64,000 bases of DNA from Sipunculus nudus (GCA_026874595.1 JAPPUL010000076.1:808001-872000), one strand, 5' to 3'. Positions 19,201 to 27,376 are shown, counted from the first letter of the stretch. The notes: generated by a model from the sequence alone, not told the origin. Numbers and translations: made by a program.

Positions 19201-21015
19201 GCTGTGAATATATATGTCTTTTTTAGTTGAGCTTAAGAGGGAAATCATCTCATCTATTACATTTAAGCCAAAGTTATCTAGAATAGGCATAACTACCGTT
19301 AAGCTAATTTTCTTACTGGAGTATATTTTTATAGTAGTATATTGTTTATTGGCATTTTTATCTGGGGTTATTATATTGTATTGGTTTTTATTTGTTTTGT
19401 AGTATTGTTCTAGGTAATAGATATCATCGAGTGCAGTATTGGGAGTATAGATCGACTTATACTCTTTGGTGAAGTATGCAATATATTTACTATAGTAGTC
19501 TTCAATAGTTATCTTAGGGTAGCTTTGTTTTTCAATAATATCGATTAATTTCTCTTCCCAGTCTTTTACAAGGCATATAATTTCTTGTTCTAAAGTTTCT
19601 TTGTTAAACTTTCTTACTTCTAGTTCAAATAGGCTTAGTATGTAATGTATTTGCCAGAATCCAGGATGGCTTCTAGTTTGGTGATATTGAATAGACTTGG
19701 CATTAAAAAATGATTTAAGGTAGTTAGCTACAGTCTTTAAGTTATTAGAGCTAAAGTATTTTTCAGGGTGAGCCATTATAATTGAAAGTGAGGAGCCGAG
19801 TATACTTTTTCTTGAATATATTTTAATATCTTGTTTTCTATAAGCACTTACAATTAGTTGTATAAGGCTTTGGAGTTCTTTTATAGAGCTAAAGAAAAGC
19901 TCTTCTTTTGGTAGGCTATTAAAGACTGCTAGAACTTCTCTATACATTGGAGATCCTTTGATTATTTTTTTATCTTTAAGTAATAGTTCTAGTTTAGTTT
20001 TCAGGATGGGAATATCTTTAGCTGGACTAAAGAGAGCTTGCCTTGTGTATAGACCTAAGAATCTATGATATTTTAGAGGTGCTTTGTTTTCACTAAATTC
20101 GCGGATCTCTAAAAAGTCCATATGAGTGCGTCTGTGTACAATGCTTTTATCTGGGCTTTTTTCTAGCAAAAGAGGGATTGACAGCATAATTTGGTCTTTT
20201 TTTATATTAGGCATACTTTCAACAGCAACAGGCTTATAAGATGTAGATAGTGTATAATCGCTCAAAATGCCTTTGGCACTATCTTTATTAACTTGTATGT
20301 ATAATTTTTTATTTTCTTCGAAGAAATCATAACATCTATATCCTAAAAAGATAAAGTTGTTATCTAAAAGCCATTCCAAAAAGTGTATAGACTCAAAACC
20401 GTTGCTCCCATTATCTTTAAAAGAGGTTAAATTGCTTTCTTTTAATTGCCTAATAAGTTTTTTTAGTATTTTTGTAGTACCTTTGTAATCTTTAGTTGCT
20501 GATTTTACAGCTAAGACTATCGTTCTTAGATCCTCTTCCATTTTACTAGCCTTATTATTATCCACTTTATCTATTTCTATGTGAATGAAAGACTCTTGTG
20601 GTTTGTTTTCTTTTGCTCCTTCAAGTATTTTAAGTTTTCCCTGCTCATCTCTTATGGTAGAAAAGATGGGATTAACAATAATTTTAGTTTTATATCTTTT
20701 TTCATTAACATACTCTCTAATACTATCTAATAAGAACTTAATATCTTCAGAAAGGCTTTGTATTATTGTGGAGTTTTTCATAAGGTTATCAGTAGTTAAG
20801 TTAAGAACACGAAGTTTAGGTATTTTATTTAAGTTTATATAGTCATAGCTATTTACCAGCATATCTATTAAGTCTTTATTTATAGTAATATTAGTTAGGT
20901 GGTCTTCTAAAAAGCTTTTTACAAAAAATAGGAAATTATTGTTGTTATATAAGGGGTTTTTGTTTTTAATGTATTTAAAGATTTGTTCTTCTAAGATATT
21001 AATATTAGCTTTCAT
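16252..21015 (-). CDS. gdhB: NAD-specific glutamate dehydrogenase, large type
   Basis: Oxidative deamination of glutamate to 2-oxoglutarate with NAD+. At 1587 residues it belongs to the 180-kDa class (Bac_GDH). The catalytic domain is unmistakable: RGGIRWSDR near residue 800, TEILALMKTQMIKNS, then VGSKGGFVIK near 835, and later GIGDMSGDVFGNGML and LWNGGIGTYVKAS. The N-terminal third with ACT-like regulatory domains is divergent, as common. I take ATG 21015, which has GGAGG five bases ahead, over the longer frame from 21036. Monocistronic, flanked by family-2 repeats. The gene symbol follows Pseudomonas usage; the enzyme is usually catabolic, so glutamate may be a carbon or nitrogen source. 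Confidence 0.92.
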   Translation of the reverse strand: MKANINILEEQIFKYIKNKNPLYNNNNFLFFVKSFLEDHLTNITINKDLIDMLVNSYDYINLNKIPKLRVLNLTTDNLMKNSTIIQSLSEDIKFLLDSIREYVNEKRYKTKIIVNPIFSTIRDEQGKLKILEGAKENKPQESFIHIEIDKVDNNKASKMEEDLRTIVLAVKSATKDYKGTTKILKKLIRQLKESNLTSFKDNGSNGFESIHFLEWLLDNNFIFLGYRCYDFFEENKKLYIQVNKDSAKGILSDYTLSTSYKPVAVESMPNIKKDQIMLSIPLLLEKSPDKSIVHRRTHMDFLEIREFSENKAPLKYHRFLGLYTRQALFSPAKDIPILKTKLELLLKDKKIIKGSPMYREVLAVFNSLPKEELFFSSIKELQSLIQLIVSAYRKQDIKIYSRKSILGSSLSIIMAHPEKYFSSNNLKTVANYLKSFFNAKSIQYHQTRSHPGFWQIHYILSLFELEVRKFNKETLEQEIICLVKDWEEKLIDIIEKQSYPKITIEDYYSKYIAYFTKEYKSIYTPNTALDDIYYLEQYYKTNKNQYNIITPDKNANKQYTTIKIYSSKKISLTVVMPILDNFGLNVIDEMISLLSSTKKDIYIHSFSITDSNGMIVDSKISDTVLKEALIKVMDNDLENGILNALITKTGLNYKQINLIRTYYNYYFQLERIFTRKTVAEAILKYANMIKKMFSFFDLKFNPKHKSDKTNVLKDIQEQILEELKKVTDINEDRILKSFYNIIDSTLRTNYYSKEIAKDFIISIKIDSQKVHNMPYPKPMYEIFVYSNIMEGIHLRGGKIARGGIRWSDRNDDYRTEILALMKTQMIKNSVIVPVGSKGGFVIKSTKDNKDQTFIKEQYKRFISAILDITDNIINNKIVHPKKVICYDEEDPYLVVAADKGTASLSDAANEVSYKYKYWLGDAFASGGSYGYDHKKEGITAKGAWECVRRHFREMNKDVQEEEFSVVGIGDMSGDVFGNGMLLSKQILLKAAFNHTHIFIDPNPNAKESYNERKRLFNLPKSSWLDYNTSIISKGGAVFKRNEKSISISKEIKTLLGTNKNKVSSEQLIKLILKMDVELLWNGGIGTYVKASTETNEQVSDKTNDPLRINASELRVKVVGEGGNLGFTQLARVEYALNGGRINTDAIDNSAGVDMSDHEVNLKILFSHLINSGQVKDLKERNQFLSSLTIDLNHMIVKDNYLQSLAISMDHIKSKNNITPYRELIRNLIYENEIDLKREFIPTDKEIISYSSEGKGILRPQLAIIMAYEKMRAYQNILASNIPDISYCEQYIISYFPDKVYASFSNEILKHQLKREIITTTITNHIINSAGSTLFYELKQDTANSYPNIAGAYLVVEDILDIPAMRREIHSLSRQIPARKQYQILAIIEKLIKNILGWNLAFKQCIVPDNEEVAKLKEDIWHFAKKLNESINTNVQPSIQEINKKESDIPTELENKILTLKRLNSVFLYLPLSKKFNYSLMDCHLLLTEIDNLLSMDIIQAHLEQIPLSTIWDQVTYNYLNIQLQFIRYFLAKKIQRDHKGDIEEYFKTKKAPFSYYSNWVVRLKEGNSNINLHPISVILKYLWNIVN

Positions 21016-21444
21016 ATATCCTCCAACAAGTAACACTATTTTATAAGTATAAGGTTTTTTAAAAAGAGTACAAGGTATATATGGATCTATTATTTGTTAA
21101 AGGCAAAAAATTAAAGCTTATATAGGCTTATAGTGCTTTATGGTTAATTATTATTTTATATATTGTAATAACAGTCTATTATTATGCGGCTTTTATATAT
21201 TATTAAAAGGTGTAACTAAATGTTCTGGGGGATTTTAGTTATTTAAAATTAGGATAAACCTACCTAAATTTAGTAAGAAAGTTACAAAATCAAAGAAATT
21301 ATTATGAACTATTCTAATATTTTAGATAAATAGTATCTTAGGCTAACAAGGTTCTCCAAGAAGATGATAGATAATAATACATGGGATAATACATGTTATT
21401 AAGCATTACTTTATTTTCTATACAAATGTTAACTAAAAGCACTA
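21016..21444. other. Spacer upstream of GDH with repeat family 2, copy 2
   Basis: About 430 bp without a gene. The part 21315-21418 is an interspersed repeat: the 21-mer TAATATTTTAGATAAATAGTA (21315-21335) followed by GGCTAACAAGGTTCTCCAAG and GATAGATAATAATACAT, parallel to 16103-16185. The remainder shows no structure I can name; the GDH promoter should be here but no strong -35/-10 is evident. Confidence 0.55.
21315..21418 (+). repeat. Interspersed intergenic repeat family 2, copy 2
   Basis: Shares with 16103-16190 a perfect 21-mer and then about 75% identity over 80 bp. Like the other copies it lies immediately 3' of a minus-strand gene, here the HsdR-N-like pseudogene. Confidence 0.65.
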
Positions 21445-22443
21445 CTAAGCTTTTGGTGGTTTTGGGACAAATGGAAACTTATCAAGCATGTTTGAAGATA
21501 CTGATGAAACCCCTGCTAGCTTTCTTATTATTGCCTTGTTATCTGTAAAAGTATTAGTTGATCGAGCTAACTCAGCTATAAGTTGAGCAGCATTTGGGTT
21601 TCTTTCACACTCTACTAAGAATTGATTCAAATCCGGTAGATTCAAACAACCTTCATTTAACACTAGTCTCCCTCCTGCGTCTAAAATAAAGTTCATTTCA
21701 ATAAAACTATTTTTACAAGTAACTTTATCACCTTCTCTTAGTTCTCCAGACTTAATTGTTTCCCAATATATACCTCTTTTTATCTCTACCTCTTCTTTTA
21801 TTTTATCTGATAGGAAAGTGTTTATCTCGTTTTTTCCTGAGTAAGCCTTTACTGTAGTTTGCTGTAAAAGTACTCTTGTTGTAAACCTACCTAAATTATA
21901 CCAAAAATCTTTTAAGCTTCCCTTGCTAAAGGACTCCATAATTGGTATAAATAGGTCATCTTGCAGGTCTAGCGAAAAAAGCTTTATTATATCATCTTTT
22001 GGAAGGGTTATTTTATTACGACTATTAAATTCTTGCTCAAGATATTTCTTTGATATATAAAAAATCCATTTTATACCATTTGTTAATATTCCCCAAGGTA
22101 ACCGCTCGTTATCTTTCATATAGCTTGCTATCTGTTTTTCATGAATAGCTAATGAGGTTTCTTTTATAGATTTAGCTTCAACAAGTAAAGAGCATCCTTC
22201 ATCTTTACTTTTTACAACGAAATCAAACCTCTGATTATTCATAGTATCAGAATAAGACTCCATTATAAAATCTTGCAGCGGATCATATCCTAACATAATT
22301 TCAAATAGCGGAAATACAATACAATATTCAGTTCCCTTCTATTTTAGCTTATTACATAAGTCTTCCCATGTATCCCCATTTTCTTTTAATAGGCTAGATA
22401 TTAAGTTAAGTCTATCAATAAAACTTGCTTTTGTTAGTTCCAT
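21445..22443 (-). pseudogene. HsdR-N-type nuclease-domain protein with internal TAG
   Basis: From ATG 22443 the frame reads MELTKASFIDRLNLISSLLK and continues to a TAG at 22339-22341, codon 35, then KGTEYCIVFPLFEIMLGYD and an unbroken frame to 21445. The visible body has the type I restriction enzyme R-subunit N-terminal (HSDR_N-like, PD-(D/E)XK) pattern: FDFVVKSKDEGCSLLVEAKS with the E-x-K dyad, and WGILTNGIKWIFY. Without the first 35 codons the protein could restart at ATG 22296. There is no helicase domain, so it is one of the free-standing restriction-endonuclease-like proteins. A recent nonsense change is inferred. Confidence 0.75.
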
Positions 22444-22518
22444 ATAATTACCTCCAGTAACTTTACTTAAGTAGCTTTATAATTTTACTAACATATTATT
22501 ATATTGTTAGATTTTTTT

Positions 22519-22600
22519 TTAATATTTTAGATAAATAGTACTTTGAGACAATTAGGTTTTATTAATAGTGGTAAGGGATATCGCATTACCAACATATAAC
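22519..22600 (+). repeat. Interspersed intergenic repeat family 2, copy 3
   Basis: Contains the family 21-mer TAATATTTTAGATAAATAGTA (22520-22540) downstream of the DinB-like gene. The following sequence resembles the other copies only loosely. It lies in the 240-bp gap between two minus-strand genes. Confidence 0.6.
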
Positions 22601-22685
22601 GTATATTTGTGAACTATGGTAGTCATCCACAAATGTATTTTTCGTTTCTTATATGGATTGTAATACAATTTTAGCGATGTGCCTT

Positions 22686-23156
22686 TTATATGTCTAATCT
22701 TTTTTTTATTTGGTTAAAGTGATTTTCATTATGTTTAATATGGTGTTCCACAACTGCTTTAAAGGATTCATTACCTCTAATGTTGTGTATACTTTCTTTT
22801 GTCCAGGCTTTGTTATCAATTTTACCAAGCCAATATATTAAGTTACGTCTCATAGTTATTAATCCGTCTATCAATAATGAGCTTTCCCACGAGTTATAAT
22901 TATGACTATTTACCCAGACACTTGGTTTTATCATATCAAATGATGGGCTGGTATCGGATTCTACCATTTTGTTTAATCTATATGTATAGACAACTTCTAT
23001 ATCAAAAAGATGTCCTAAAATTTCTTTAGCAGACCATGTATTTTTATCTATCTTATGACATAACTTGTTTTCAGGGGTATTTTTAAATATAGTTTTTAGT
23101 TCTTCTAGATGGTTAGCAAGATTTTTTAGTAGAACTTGTATATCTGATTGTTCCAT
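22686..23156 (-). CDS. DinB-family metal-binding protein
   Basis: 156 residues, the usual length of the DinB/YfiT four-helix family of putative metal-dependent hydrolases or thiol transferases. Features: WSAKEILGHLFDIEVVYTYRLN with the first His, and the C-terminal VVEHHIKHNENHFNQIKKRL with the H-x3-H type pair. Substrate unknown; family members include bacillithiol and mycothiol transferases. Single gene. Upstream a 16-bp sequence (ACTTTAGGTATAATTC) occurs twice (23175-23190, 23195-23210). Confidence 0.75.
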   Translation of the reverse strand: MEQSDIQVLLKNLANHLEELKTIFKNTPENKLCHKIDKNTWSAKEILGHLFDIEVVYTYRLNKMVESDTSPSFDMIKPSVWVNSHNYNSWESSLLIDGLITMRRNLIYWLGKIDNKAWTKESIHNIRGNESFKAVVEHHIKHNENHFNQIKKRLDI

Positions 23157-23174
23157 AGATTTATCAACTCCTTA

Positions 23175-23210
23175 ACTTTAGGTATAATTCCCTGACTTTA
23201 GGTATAATTC
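23175..23210 (+). repeat. 16-bp direct repeat upstream of DinB-like gene
   Basis: ACTTTAGGTATAATTC occurs twice with a 20-bp period. TATAAT lies inside each unit on the plus strand, but the nearest gene runs the other way, so promoter use is doubtful. Confidence 0.6.
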
Positions 23211-23374
23211 AAAGTAAAAACAAAATAGGGGTTTAGTCTTATTGCTAATCTCCTATAACTATAGGTATGGTAAAAGTATAAATATAAATCAGGTCTTTTT
23301 GTATTTATCTTTATAATTACTATAAAATTTATTTTTGTTATTATTATGAGCCTTAAAATACTTATTTAGCAAAT

Positions 23375-23614
23375 TATATAGCCTAAATAAAGTGTTTTGA
23401 AAAAAATGTATTATAAAAATGTATTATAAAAATGTATTATAAAAATGTATTATAAAAATGATTTTAGAAAATGTTGGAAAAATTGAATAGGATTTTAGAG
23501 AAGTTAAAATAAATAAATGAGAATAAATGAGTAAGTAATCAATTGCTTTTTGCTATAATACTCTATCTGGAAAGCCTAAGTATAGGCATGTAGTTACTTT
23601 AATATTTGCGTATT
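23375..23614 (+). repeat. Interspersed intergenic repeat family 2, copy 4
   Basis: Matches the first half of 15950-16190: TATAGCC.AAAT.AAGTGTTTT, later GAGTAAGTAATCAATTGC and TTTGCTATAATACTCTAT. A 13-bp tandem array interrupts it at 23406-23457. It lies directly 3' of the minus-strand lipoprotein gene, as the other copies do relative to their genes. Confidence 0.6.
23406..23457 (+). repeat. 13-bp tandem repeat, four copies
   Basis: ATGTATTATAAAA is present four times head to tail without a mismatch, then breaks off. It sits inside an intergenic repeat copy; the equivalent place near 15975 has a single unit-like sequence, so local slippage expanded it. Confidence 0.9.
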
Positions 23615-24055
23615 CTAGTGTATTTTTTTAATACTACCGCTTGGGCACCCTTTAAAAAATTCATCAATGGCTTTGTCATTTTCACTATCACGAGTAGAGA
23701 CTTTATATAAATAAGCTGTTGCATTTGAATAAATTGTTCTACATGATGCCAAGAGATTTGTTTTTGAACAACTGGAATTTGCCCTAAAGTTTATCTTAAA
23801 ATATTTGTCCATTTCTGCATATGATGCTCCTTCTCTTCTAGCATTTTGTATCACCTCAGACTTATAATTATCACATGCTGCATTTGTAGTGTATTCAGCG
23901 CAACCAATCAGAGTGCCCGGGGTAACGCCGTCGTTATTTTGCCCTATTCTAGTCTCACATCTGCCCACTCCTCCCATACCATCTTGCTTGCAGCTTAGGA
24001 AATAGAGGCTTTGCAATATTAGGATAACGGTTAGGAATAATCTTGTCTTTTTCAT
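23615..24055 (-). CDS. Small Cys-rich lipoprotein (paralogue of 11816-12298)
   Basis: 146 residues: signal peptide ending LYFLSC (lipobox Cys), then KQDGMGG and a domain with cysteines spaced as in the protein at 11816-12298, including the shared RANSSCSKTNLLASC-like block and a following AYLYK. Both are monocistronic or last in their unit. No family is recognised. Such paired small lipoproteins are common in spirochaetes, but function is unknown. Confidence 0.75.
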   Translation of the reverse strand: MKKTRLFLTVILILQSLYFLSCKQDGMGGVGRCETRIGQNNDGVTPGTLIGCAEYTTNAACDNYKSEVIQNARREGASYAEMDKYFKINFRANSSCSKTNLLASCRTIYSNATAYLYKVSTRDSENDKAIDEFFKGCPSGSIKKIH

Positions 24056-24240
24056 TCAAAACTCCTCTAAAGTTCTATAAAGCAATTTACTTAAATTTAG
24101 CTAACGGTTTATTTAAAACTAATAAGGTATTACTATACTATTTGCAAACTATTTGAAAAAAGTATAGTTTTTTTATATAAAGTTTTATATAGTATTAGTT
24201 ATTATTATAAATCTTTCTTTATATTGTTTATGAAAAAGAA

Positions 24241-24322
24241 GCGAGAGTGGTGGAATTGGTAGACACGCAAGACTTAGAATCTTGTGCTTAACGGTGTGTG
24301 GGTTCAAGTCCCACCTCTCGCA
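24241..24322 (+). tRNA. tRNA-Leu (UAG)
   Basis: Acceptor GCGAGAG pairs with CTCTCGC; D-arm GTGGAATTGGTAGACACG; anticodon loop CTTAGAA gives UAG; long variable arm as in class II; T-arm GGGTTCAAGTCCC. CCA is not encoded. It marks the border between the loose left third and the dense right part. Confidence 0.95.
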
Positions 24323-24334
24323 TATTGTGTTTTT

Positions 24335-24406
24335 GCGGGAGTAGTTCAGTGGTAGAACAGTACCTTGCCAAGGTAAAGGTCGCGGGTTCAAATCCCGTCT
24401 CCCGCT
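24335..24406 (+). tRNA. tRNA-Gly (GCC)
   Basis: Acceptor GCGGGAG pairs with CTCCCGC; anticodon loop TTGCCAA gives GCC; T-arm CGGGTTCAAATCCCG. Discriminator U, no encoded CCA. Twelve bases after tRNA-Leu, so probably one transcript. Confidence 0.95.
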
Positions 24407-24473
24407 AAATTTGGAGTTGGGATAGGAGTGTAAGAATGTTGGAGTAAGCTCTAATTATAGAAGTAAAAATATT

Positions 24474-25811
24474 ATGTCAATAGAAGTCAAAGTAGAAAAA
24501 CATGGAGAAGGGCAGGTTGTGCTTGAGGTTGAGGTATCTGCAAATGAGGTACAAAAATCGTTTAACACAGGATATGTTAAGGTAGGGAAGGAGGCAAAGG
24601 TGCCAGGTTTCAGGCAGGGTAAGGTGCCAAAGGGGATATTAAAAAAACGGTATGAGTTTTCAATAAAGCAAAAGGCGCTTGAAGATGTAGTAGAAAAGGT
24701 GTTAAAGCTTCTTCGGGAACGAGATAAGATATATTTTATATCTGCTATGGAAATAGAGAAGATGGCGAGCGTATTTGATGAATTGGAGGAAGGAGAGGGA
24801 ATAAGTCTAAAAGCAAGCGGGGAGATATATCCTGAAGTTAAGATGTGTGAGTATAAAGGTCTTAAGGTGGATGTGCCTAAGTATGTGTATAAAGAGGAAC
24901 ATATAACAAAGCATATAGAGATGCTACGAGAGCGGCGAGGTGATGTGCGAGAGAAGGGTGAGGAGCTTGGGGTAGGAGAAGAAGACATAGTAAATATGAG
25001 AGTTAAGTTTTTAAAAGCGGGAGAAGGAGAGGATGTTGCTGATGTGGCTGAGGAGTCGAGTAATTATAAGCTAAATATGCGTCTTGAGGATAAATATTTT
25101 GAGAAGATAAAAGAGGATATAAAAGGTCTTAAAGTAGGGGATAGAAGGAGCTTTACGAAGGACAATGTAGAGGATGCCTTTGAGGGGATGGAAGATGAGT
25201 ATACAAGGCTTACACTTGAGGTGGTTAAGATAGAAGAGATGATACTGCCTGCGATTGATGATGAGCTTGCTAAGGATTATAATTTTGAGAATTTGTCAAA
25301 GCTTAAAGAGGCGCTTGAGGAATCACTTAAGATAGAGTGTAAGATAAGGCATGAAGAGAAGGGTTTTGATGAGATAATGGAAAAAGTTATAGAGGGGTCT
25401 GAATTTTCGATAGGAAAGAGTGCAATAGGCTATCAGATAGAAAATTATATAAAAGGTTTTGAAAGTAATTTAAAGAACTATAATATGAGCTTAGAAGACT
25501 ATATACGCGATACAAATACAACACTTGAGGAGATAAAGAATGGATATGAAGAGAAGGCGCTAAAAGACACAAAACTAGAACTAATAAAGGGGCGAATAAT
25601 AGAGGAGGGTTCTATTGAGGTTGAGACTAAAGACATAGAACTTTATTGCCAAGAGGAGGGTGAGCGAACAAATGTATCACCTGATAACATACGAGCGATT
25701 TTAATGCAGGGTGTGGATGGAGGGAAAGGTATAGTGCAGCATAGAAAATATATAAGGCACGTGGTATCAAATAATGAGCTTAAAGAAGTAGGGGAGGAGC
25801 TAATAAGCTAG
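24474..25811 (+). CDS. tig: Trigger factor chaperone
   Basis: Ribosome-bound chaperone and peptidyl-prolyl isomerase for nascent proteins. 445 residues, normal length. The N-terminal ribosome-binding part has VPGFRQGKVPKGILKKRY, the family's GFRxGKxP signature, near residues 43-60. The PPIase region (about 155-245) is divergent, with LEDKYFEKIKEDIKGLKVGD, and the C-terminal helical domain follows. The usual clpP-clpX-lon genes do not follow; instead an acetyltransferase and tRNAs do. ATG 24474 lies 67 bp after tRNA-Gly. Product is very charged and uses A/G-ending codons. Confidence 0.93.
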   Translation: MSIEVKVEKHGEGQVVLEVEVSANEVQKSFNTGYVKVGKEAKVPGFRQGKVPKGILKKRYEFSIKQKALEDVVEKVLKLLRERDKIYFISAMEIEKMASVFDELEEGEGISLKASGEIYPEVKMCEYKGLKVDVPKYVYKEEHITKHIEMLRERRGDVREKGEELGVGEEDIVNMRVKFLKAGEGEDVADVAEESSNYKLNMRLEDKYFEKIKEDIKGLKVGDRRSFTKDNVEDAFEGMEDEYTRLTLEVVKIEEMILPAIDDELAKDYNFENLSKLKEALEESLKIECKIRHEEKGFDEIMEKVIEGSEFSIGKSAIGYQIENYIKGFESNLKNYNMSLEDYIRDTNTTLEEIKNGYEEKALKDTKLELIKGRIIEEGSIEVETKDIELYCQEEGERTNVSPDNIRAILMQGVDGGKGIVQHRKYIRHVVSNNELKEVGEELIS

Positions 25812-25949
25812 CTTGGGTTAGTTTAAGTAGAAAGCAAGACCTACCAAATAAAGAGAGTCAAACAAAAGAATATATAAGGCTCCAATATAAATAATAAGTT
25901 AGTATAAATTTAGGCTTAAATATAGTATTGATAAAGTGATTGATAAGAA

Positions 25950-26456
25950 ATGAGTAAATGTAAAGGTTTGGAAATGGATATAAAGAGGGTGAGTAGAGAA
26001 GGATTAGAGGTAAGGAAAGCGAGAGTGGGTGAGGCAAAAGCTATAAAAGGGTTACTAGATATATACGCAAAAGAGGGGTTAATCCTTTATAGAAGTCTTG
26101 ATGATATATATAAGAGCGTGCGAGATTTCACGGTATGTTTAATAGGGGGACGAGTAATAGGGGTGGTCGCACTAACTGTTTATACGGAACAGTTTGGCGA
26201 GATAAGGTCGCTTGTGGTGAAGAAAGGATATAAGGGTATAGGGGTGGGGAAGGCGTTAATAAAAAGTTGCGTAGAAGAAGCAAAGAGCTACGGATTAAGC
26301 AGTGTATTTACGTTAACCTACGAGCCTAATTATTTCGTAAAGCAAGGTTTTGTAATACATGACAAAGGGCTTTTGCCGGAGAAGATATGGCGAGATTGTA
26401 TGAATTGTGAACATGTAGAAAACTGTGAAGAGCAAGCACTAATTAGGGAGGTCTAG
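25950..26456 (+). CDS. Short ArgA-type N-acetyltransferase
   Basis: A GNAT-fold acetyltransferase of the stand-alone N-acetylglutamate synthase type (without kinase domain). Evidence: opening VRKARVGEAKAIKGLL, acetyl-CoA loop LVVKKGYKGIGVGKAL, then VFTLTYEPNYFVKQGF and the tail LPEKIWRDCMNCEHVENCEE with two CxxC-type pairs, a feature of this family. It would make N-acetylglutamate for arginine synthesis; no other arg genes are here. Start is uncertain: ATG 25950 or ATG 25971. Alternative: a generic GNAT enzyme. Confidence 0.75.
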   Translation: MSKCKGLEMDIKRVSREGLEVRKARVGEAKAIKGLLDIYAKEGLILYRSLDDIYKSVRDFTVCLIGGRVIGVVALTVYTEQFGEIRSLVVKKGYKGIGVGKALIKSCVEEAKSYGLSSVFTLTYEPNYFVKQGFVIHDKGLLPEKIWRDCMNCEHVENCEEQALIREV

Positions 26457-26594
26457 GGTTGTGGGTGAGGGGATAAGGAGAGAGTTAGAAATCAAGAGAA
26501 GGTATTAAGGTATAAATGTGTATAGAGATATAAAAAATATTGTCAAAGGGAATAAATTTAGTATACTTAAGAGCTAATAAGGTAAAAAAGGTGT

Positions 26595-26666
26595 GGCGTT
26601 GTAGCCAAGTGGCTAAGGCGGCGGTCTGCAAAACCGCTATCGTGGGTTCGACTCCCACCAACGCCT
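26595..26666 (+). tRNA. tRNA-Cys (GCA)
   Basis: Acceptor GGCGTTG pairs with CAACGCC; anticodon loop CTGCAAA gives GCA; T-arm GTGGGTTCGACTCCCAC. No encoded CCA. Confidence 0.95.
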
Positions 26667-26677
26667 TAAAAAAGGAA

Positions 26678-26761
26678 GCCCGGATGGTGGAATTGGTAGA
26701 CACTAGGGACTTAAAATCCCTTGATCTATAGATCGTGCCGGTTCAAGTCCGGCTCTGGGCA
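26678..26761 (+). tRNA. tRNA-Leu (UAA)
   Basis: Acceptor GCCCGGA pairs with TCTGGGC with one G-U; anticodon loop CTTAAAA gives UAA; long variable arm GATCTATAGATC; T-arm CCGGTTCAAGTCCGG. Eleven bases after tRNA-Cys. Confidence 0.95.
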
Positions 26762-27012
26762 TAAAGCAGCAGGAGAATAAAGCAGAAGGATTGTAATTGC
26801 TGTAGGAGAGAGTATATAATGCGGTAAAAAGTAGGTTAGCGATATAAGGGCATGTAAATTTATAAAGATATAAATTTAGTTGACATGGAGAATTAATATT
26901 ATTAGATTGTTAAATTAAGATAAAGCTAGGAAAGGCAAGATGATGAGGCTTTAAAATGCTTAAATTGCCTGTATAAAGGGTCTTAAGTTTTAATAAATAA
27001 TGGAGTAAGAAG

Positions 27013-27171
27013 TTGAAAAGGACATATCAGCCTAGTAAGCTAAAAAGATCTAGAAAGTTCGGATTTATGAAGCGAATGCAAACGAGCTCTGGGCAGGAGG
27101 TATTGCGTCGTCGAAGGAGGAAGGGCCGAAAGAAGTTAACAGTATCGGATGAGCGACGGCATAAGAAGTAA
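27013..27171 (+). CDS. rpmH: Ribosomal protein bL34
   Basis: 52 residues from a TTG start (27013) with GGAGTAAGAAG just ahead. [18 protein letters not shown], then [20 protein letters not shown] carries the bL34 signature (TYQPS, G..RM.T..G..VL..RR.KGR). Slightly longer than the usual 44-50 residues because of the SDERRHKK tail. First gene of the rpmH-rnpA-yidD-yidC-jag-mnmE block. dnaA, often upstream, is not here; four tRNAs are. Confidence 0.95.
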   Translation: MKRTYQPSKLKRSRKFGFMKRMQTSSGQEVLRRRRRKGRKKLTVSDERRHKK

Positions 27172-27232
27172 ATGCTAGTGAGAAGAAAAGTAGGTAAGGA
27201 AGAGTAGGTAAGGAAGAGTAGAAGATAAGCAA

Positions 27233-27376
27233 ATGTTTTATCGTGTTAAATCGTTAGAGAGGAAAAGGCAAGAGGGCAAGGGGGGGGGGATGGGGAGGCA
27301 TGAGAGGCTATTGATATACTTAAAAGTAAAAAAAAGATTAGCAATTGGGAGATTAGCAATTGAGGATGGCTTATAA
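27233..27376 (+). CDS. Possible 47-residue ORF with a G10 tract
   Basis: ATG 27233 to TAA 27376 between rpmH and rnpA encodes a basic peptide, MFYRVKSLERKRQEGKGGGM and onward. The frame depends on a run of ten G at 27280-27289. A 14-bp unit (GTAGGTAAGGAAGA) is duplicated just upstream at 27190-27217. No known family is recognised, and the gap may simply be a low-complexity, purine-rich spacer. A longer N-terminal part of rnpA is not suggested because the frames differ. Confidence 0.25.
   Translation: MFYRVKSLERKRQEGKGGGMGRHERLLIYLKVKKRLAIGRLAIEDGL

Noticed and set aside
23406-23457. CRISPR-like array
   Set aside because: Units of 13 bp are directly adjacent without spacers; it is a simple tandem repeat.
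24241-24406. tRNA-Leu/tRNA-Gly pair as integration site of an island covering 1-24 kb
   Set aside because: No copy of a tRNA 3' end was found to the left, no integrase is present, and the tRNA 3' ends point to the right, away from the decayed region.
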